Shown piece by piece: positions 59,698 to 64,000 of a stretch of 64,000 nucleotides of DNA (its first letter is position 1; each line of letters starts with the position of its first letter). The translations under genes were made by a program, and so were the position numbers. The stretch covers positions 2,542,001 to 2,606,000 of the forward strand of contig NC_052107.1 of NCBI RefSeq assembly GCF_012273895.1. The letters are read 5' to 3'. This DNA comes from Zerene cesonia. Lineage: Eukaryota > Arthropoda > Insecta > Lepidoptera > Pieridae. The notes beneath the pieces were generated by a model. The model saw nothing but the letters and a program-made list of their open reading frames with translations, was not told the origin of the DNA and ran no database searches.

Positions 59698-62337
59698 TTA
59701 TAATCTAAATTTCACTGAAAACCTATAATCATTTTAACAGTTATTTCTATTATTAAAAAGTACCGAGTTACGAAAAATAAATAGCCAGGACGATTAGAAT
59801 CTACTTATTCAGTAGGTATGAAGTATATATTAAGGGCCGCCATGTTGAATCCCATTGCAAGCGATATTTAACTGCAAATTCAATAGGAACGTTTTAAACA
59901 AAAACAAATAGCTTGCAATTGGAATTGGTTTCGTTCAATTACTCTGTGGATTTTCACCGGAAAAAAACATATTTCAATGTGGTATTCAACCAGAAGCATA
60001 TTGGGCTTTTATAAAAATATGTTATTTCTTATTGAATTCCTTTATATTTCTTCTCTAAAATATAAATTTACCAAAACATTTCACTATGTGTATATACCAT
60101 TTTATATAATATGTTTTCGTTCTCGACTAAACACAATTGTGTCACTGAATATTTATCTCTGAGTATGTATACCCGCAGTACATAAGAAGTAAATAATGTG
60201 TTTGTTAAAAAACCAATTCAAGTATCCATTACGTTCGTTTTTATTTGAAGAGAGAGAATAGAAACTAAGGTAACTAACCCTTGTGAAAGAAACACACATG
60301 GACGTAATAAAACTACGTCCATGAAAAAACAATATTTGTGTGTTATTAATTTGCCACGAACAGAATCTTTTATACTTCTGTATTTATATATTAATTTGAA
60401 TTTATGTACCTTTATGTTATTTACATTCTTTTCAAACGAGCATTTATGCGTTTATTTTAGCGTCTTTTCCATATCTACGTCATATGTATCATAATGTTAT
60501 TAGGAAATAGTGGAATACATAAAAATCGAAAAAAGAAAATTATTAATCGAAACATTGTCTCGGTAGTAGTTAGTAAATTATCGTTGAAAATAACGCGAAG
60601 GTAACTGTGTGTTTATGTTAAGTAGAAATAGTTTCAAAATCCAGTATTCTTAGACGAAGAAAGAGAATGTTATGTAAAATAATATTATTGTAATATGAAA
60701 CCTCTATATAAAAATAAAACAAATAGATGTAAAACAAAGAGAACTACATTATCATTACCCTAGAGCTTAAGTTATTCCATGAACAACCCAGAAATGGTGG
60801 CCATTAACTACGTTAAAATTTTAGTGTAACTTGTGAAAAAGTTTGCGCTGAATAATAGGTTTAAAGTTGACGTCAAACTGTTAGCGTGAAATGAAAGCAT
60901 GGAGGTCAAATGCAAGAATGGAAAAGTAAATTGAATAGGGACCCGGGTCCCATCTGGGCCATCGTAAACCAAGATTTTATTCAGACTCTTTCACAGTCAC
61001 TCAATAAACGGCGGTTACACGTTTGCAAATTGTTTTCAATTTTCGTCGACGGTAATGAGAATTAAATGTGCCGTTATAATTGCGTTCACTGGAAACACCG
61101 GTACCTTTTTTCGTTACAATAAAATGCTTTCATTCTATTTTAATGAAACGTAAAATAAATTATAGTATGTAGTCGATCAAATAGTAAATGTAAATCGCGT
61201 ACCTGATATAGCTAGTAGCAAATATTTATAAACCCCCAAAACGTTTGAAATATTTTTTATGACTTACGTTTAAATAAATAAATGCGATGTTTTAAGCTGT
61301 CTTTTAATAACCTGATAAGGTAAGATATGTATATTCCTGAGATATTAGGAAATAAATCAGAAAGTACCATAACGAACAATCGCAGACAAATCTTTAAGCA
61401 CAGCTAGTTTTCTACACGAAAAAAAATAATAGTTCAAAGCCATGTACAACAAAAATTAATAATTAAGATTAATTAAATTATGTTTTGTTAAATATTTTTT
61501 TTAAATGGAGAGAGTGTATGGAGCTTTGTTTTCATGAACTGCAGATTTTCCAATAAATAGGCGGTTTATTATGACTTTTCTTAGTGATTTATACTCTCTA
61601 ACTTCTCTCTATCTTTTAACTTAAAATATTAATAATTATGCGATCTATGTATGATGCTAGAATCTAGATACCTAATAACACTTTATTAATCCTTTTTCTA
61701 ACCAAAATTATCAATTAAATGTAATAAAGCTCGGTTGGCAGCCTTGTTTGCATGGCGCTCATTTCACAGATCGTTCAGTGATATAATTAAAGTTTTAGCG
61801 TTTAATTCCATAATAATAGGCTGTTTGAATGAAGTTTGATGATTTTTTAAGAGAAATCACTGATTTTGAATTCTGTAAGCGCTATATTATATTAGGTTTA
61901 ATAATAAATAATTCAATGTTTTATGAAACAAAAAGTTACATTGCAATTTGACCATATAAATTAAAGTATTAGATAAACACGAATACTTAATTGTGCTCTT
62001 CTTTTTACAAACAATTGCAAAATAGTAATCGAAATCGTAAGTTAAAATAGAATATCTCATAATCATGAAAACATAAATGCCACTTACAATAGTATAGGCT
62101 ACTAACTAGATCATAATCTGTTATTCAATAAAAATGTTTAAATCACACAAATAAAAATATGAATTAAAATTAACATCTCGTTACCTGCTCTAATTACTGA
62201 ACGTAAATAAATTCCACTCCACATTGCGAAAGATAAATTTCTTGCAAACACCTTTATATTTACATGCATGTCGTAATTAGGAGCATTGACCATGACCGAC
62301 CTTAAATACAATACTATTTGTAAGAAAATCTCCTCAC

Positions 62338-62433
62338 CTCTGGCAGCTCATCAGGAACCTTGCCCATCCACGACAACGACAGTATCGTGCAATCGCACTT
62401 CGCGTTTACGTTCCTCTCAAAATGTAAATGCAT
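62338..62433 (-). CDS. Tusp: Tusp exon 1, second copy
   Basis: Reverse-strand copy of 50105-50200, with start codon at 62431-62433 and the same GTGAGG donor. All 32 codons appear intact. On this arm the next exon would lie left of 59329, in or beyond the 1000-N gap. The strand matches the main Tusp body at 31334-41018, unlike the copy at 50105, so this may be the copy that belongs to the scaffold's own haplotype. Confidence 0.88.
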
Positions 62434-63293
62434 TTTCTCGTCGACTAAACACGTTAATTAAAACAACCTTCGAGTCACTGAAACGCGCGCGATTTTCGCG
62501 ACTGAAGTGCACTGACAAGATTCAACATTTTAGGTGCATTATGAAGGCTCAGGTTTTAACGGGTGTACGTCGCTCGTGTCAGAGGGTGACAAGGAAATCT
62601 AGCTGGCCGGAGGGCTGCACGGCGCACGTATTGATTGCGCGTGGGGAAGGCAACCGATACGACCTCTATAACGATACGTTAGAAAAACTCGGAAAATCCC
62701 GCTTGAACGAGGGAAAGATGGCGCTTTTGAGACTTATGTAAACAAAGTCTAAGGGAATATCAACATTGAAACTTTGTATTGTTTGACCAGATTAACGTCA
62801 CTATTATTTAGTTTTAACTTTTGACCGTATTTGATGACGTAAATTCATTGATTTATTAAAATCTCAAATGGATAGAAATAATGTAGTTGAAGAATTAATA
62901 TATTATTTTATCTACACACATATTATTATTTTAAAAGTAGTACGCAGTAGCAGTAGGTACGGCGTGTTAATCTTGGGATTATTTCTGATTTTTGGTTTTT
63001 GCCTAATAATAATTTCATTAAATGTCATTATAAATGTCATTTATAGCAAAAAATATAACCTAAAATTTTAATCATTTAAAATATTAATATAATTTTATAC
63101 TTCATTAGTATATAATACAGTAAATAAATCAAGTACCTCAATGACTCTACTTTAAACTTTGTAATCTATCCGAGTACAAGCGTGAAGAGTTAAGTAAGAT
63201 GAAACACAATATTGGACAAAAAATGTATTAAGGCACATAACATTATAACAAAAATATCACAGGGCTTATATTTCTAAATTTCACTATATTATA

Positions 63294-63580
63294 TTACAAT
63301 TTAATTTCTTCCAAATCACCCCACGTATATCCCGATTTCACTTTGACTGGCAAAGGTACATTCAATCTAACTGTTGTCTCCATAACGTCTTTCAGAATAT
63401 TTATAAAATCGTTTTTCTTATATTCGACCACTTCATAGATAAGTTCATCATGCATTTGTAGAACGAGGTGTGGTTTTATATCTCCGTATGTTCTATTGTC
63501 TATTGCACACATCGCTGCCTTTGCTATGTCTGCAGCTGATCCTTGTACTGTCGTATTTACAGCTTGGCGCTCTGCAGTAT
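63294..63580 (-). CDS. POLQ: POLQ last exon, second copy
   Basis: Reverse-strand copy of 48957-49243 with acceptor AATTACAG at 63581 and stop TAA at 63294-63296. It keeps motif C (QMHDELIYEV) and VNTTVQGSAADIAKAA. It differs at the tail: GDLEEIKL here against GALEEIKM in the other copy, as expected of alleles. The rest of the gene should continue to the right of the window on the minus strand. Confidence 0.92.
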
Positions 63581-64000
63581 CTGTAATTATTATTTTAATT
63601 TAACATTTGTATTGTATATATAAATCGACCGTTTCCTTTTTAGGCTATTCGGTATGAAAGTTTATAGCCTACCTGTACCGATTGTCTTAATTATTGTTCG
63701 AAATACTACTGTACTACTGTATATTTATGTATTGAACGAGCTCTTATCGATACATAGAAATTAAATTAGTGCAAAAAATAGGTCATGTATCGTTTCACCA
63801 CTTATAAAGAGTGAAACAGCCCACAATCTCAATGTAACCGCTAATCAATCTCTTGTATTAAAGAAAACATGACCGATATATAATTTTTAAGCTTTTAATT
63901 TTAGCTCATTATGTTTTTAGGTCAAGAATCTTAAAGAAGTATCAGCATATTAAAATCTTTATACAATAAAATTTCAATTTAATAATGTTTATGAAATGAA

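Larger units (their letters stand above)
59329..64000 (-). repeat. Right arm of the 4.6-kb inverted repeat, probable second haplotype
   Basis: Reverse complement of 48537-53143 with substitutions and indels. Clear length differences: a replaced block at about 60120-60220 against 52317-52365, and about 24 extra bases near 59370-59395. Coding exons are kept. The arm is cut by the window end, not by loss of similarity. Confidence 0.93.

Noticed and set aside
1..64000. A CRISPR array, phage region or bacterial-type operon
   Set aside because: Introns, SINEs and MITEs show a nuclear insect genome. The tandem repeats have no spacer-repeat alternation.

Overview
This is a piece of an insect nuclear genome, almost certainly a moth or butterfly. 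It is AT-rich with GC-rich coding islands, its genes have many introns, and it carries the short Helitron-like, tRNA-SINE and MITE repeats usual in Lepidoptera. The PIWI-clade gene also closely resembles what I know of silkworm Siwi. The window is a scaffold, not one contiguous read-through: six runs of exactly 100 N and three of exactly 1000 N mark unsized joins between contigs.

Layout: 1-4976 holds the 3' half of siwi (minus strand). 5077-14987 is a string of small contigs with a LINE endonuclease fragment, a minisatellite, a MITE, an intron-bearing P-element/THAP9-like transposase gene and two sets of orphan exons from unidentified genes. 15988-18944 holds the helicase exon of DNA polymerase theta (POLQ, minus). 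19045-41766 holds the 5' half of siwi (minus), RWDD1 (plus) and exons 3 to the end of the tubby/WD40 gene Tusp (TULP4, minus). 42767-58328 holds the polymerase part of POLQ (plus) and Tusp exons 1 and 2 (plus). 59329-64000 is a diverged inverted copy of about 48537-53143, with second copies of the last POLQ exon and Tusp exon 1 (both minus).

The main result is structural. Three genes are each split between contigs, yet each splits at an intron with matching codon phase. Siwi (18 exons, 894 codons plus stop) reads through from 19392 to 4802 on one strand. POLQ (1873 codons plus stop) needs 16294 (minus) spliced to 42781 (plus). Tusp needs 57451 (plus) spliced to 41018 (minus). One arrangement satisfies all three: contig 1-4976, then 19045-41766, then 42767-58328 inverted, then 15988-18944. 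The block at 59329-64000 already lies in that orientation and looks like the other allele of the inverted block. I therefore read the opposite-strand gene halves and the 4.6-kb inverted repeat as uncollapsed haplotypes and a misplaced contig. A real rearrangement is possible but needs long-read proof.

Functionally this is a plain neighbourhood of housekeeping and germline genes: transposon silencing (siwi), theta-mediated end joining (POLQ), a partner of translational GTPases (RWDD1) and a tubby-family WD40/SOCS protein (Tusp). Siwi and RWDD1 are head to head; RWDD1 and Tusp are tail to tail; POLQ and Tusp are on the same strand, 0.86 kb apart. I found no CRISPR array, no bacterial operon and no convincing new molecular system. 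Exon ends were read by eye and may be off by a base.
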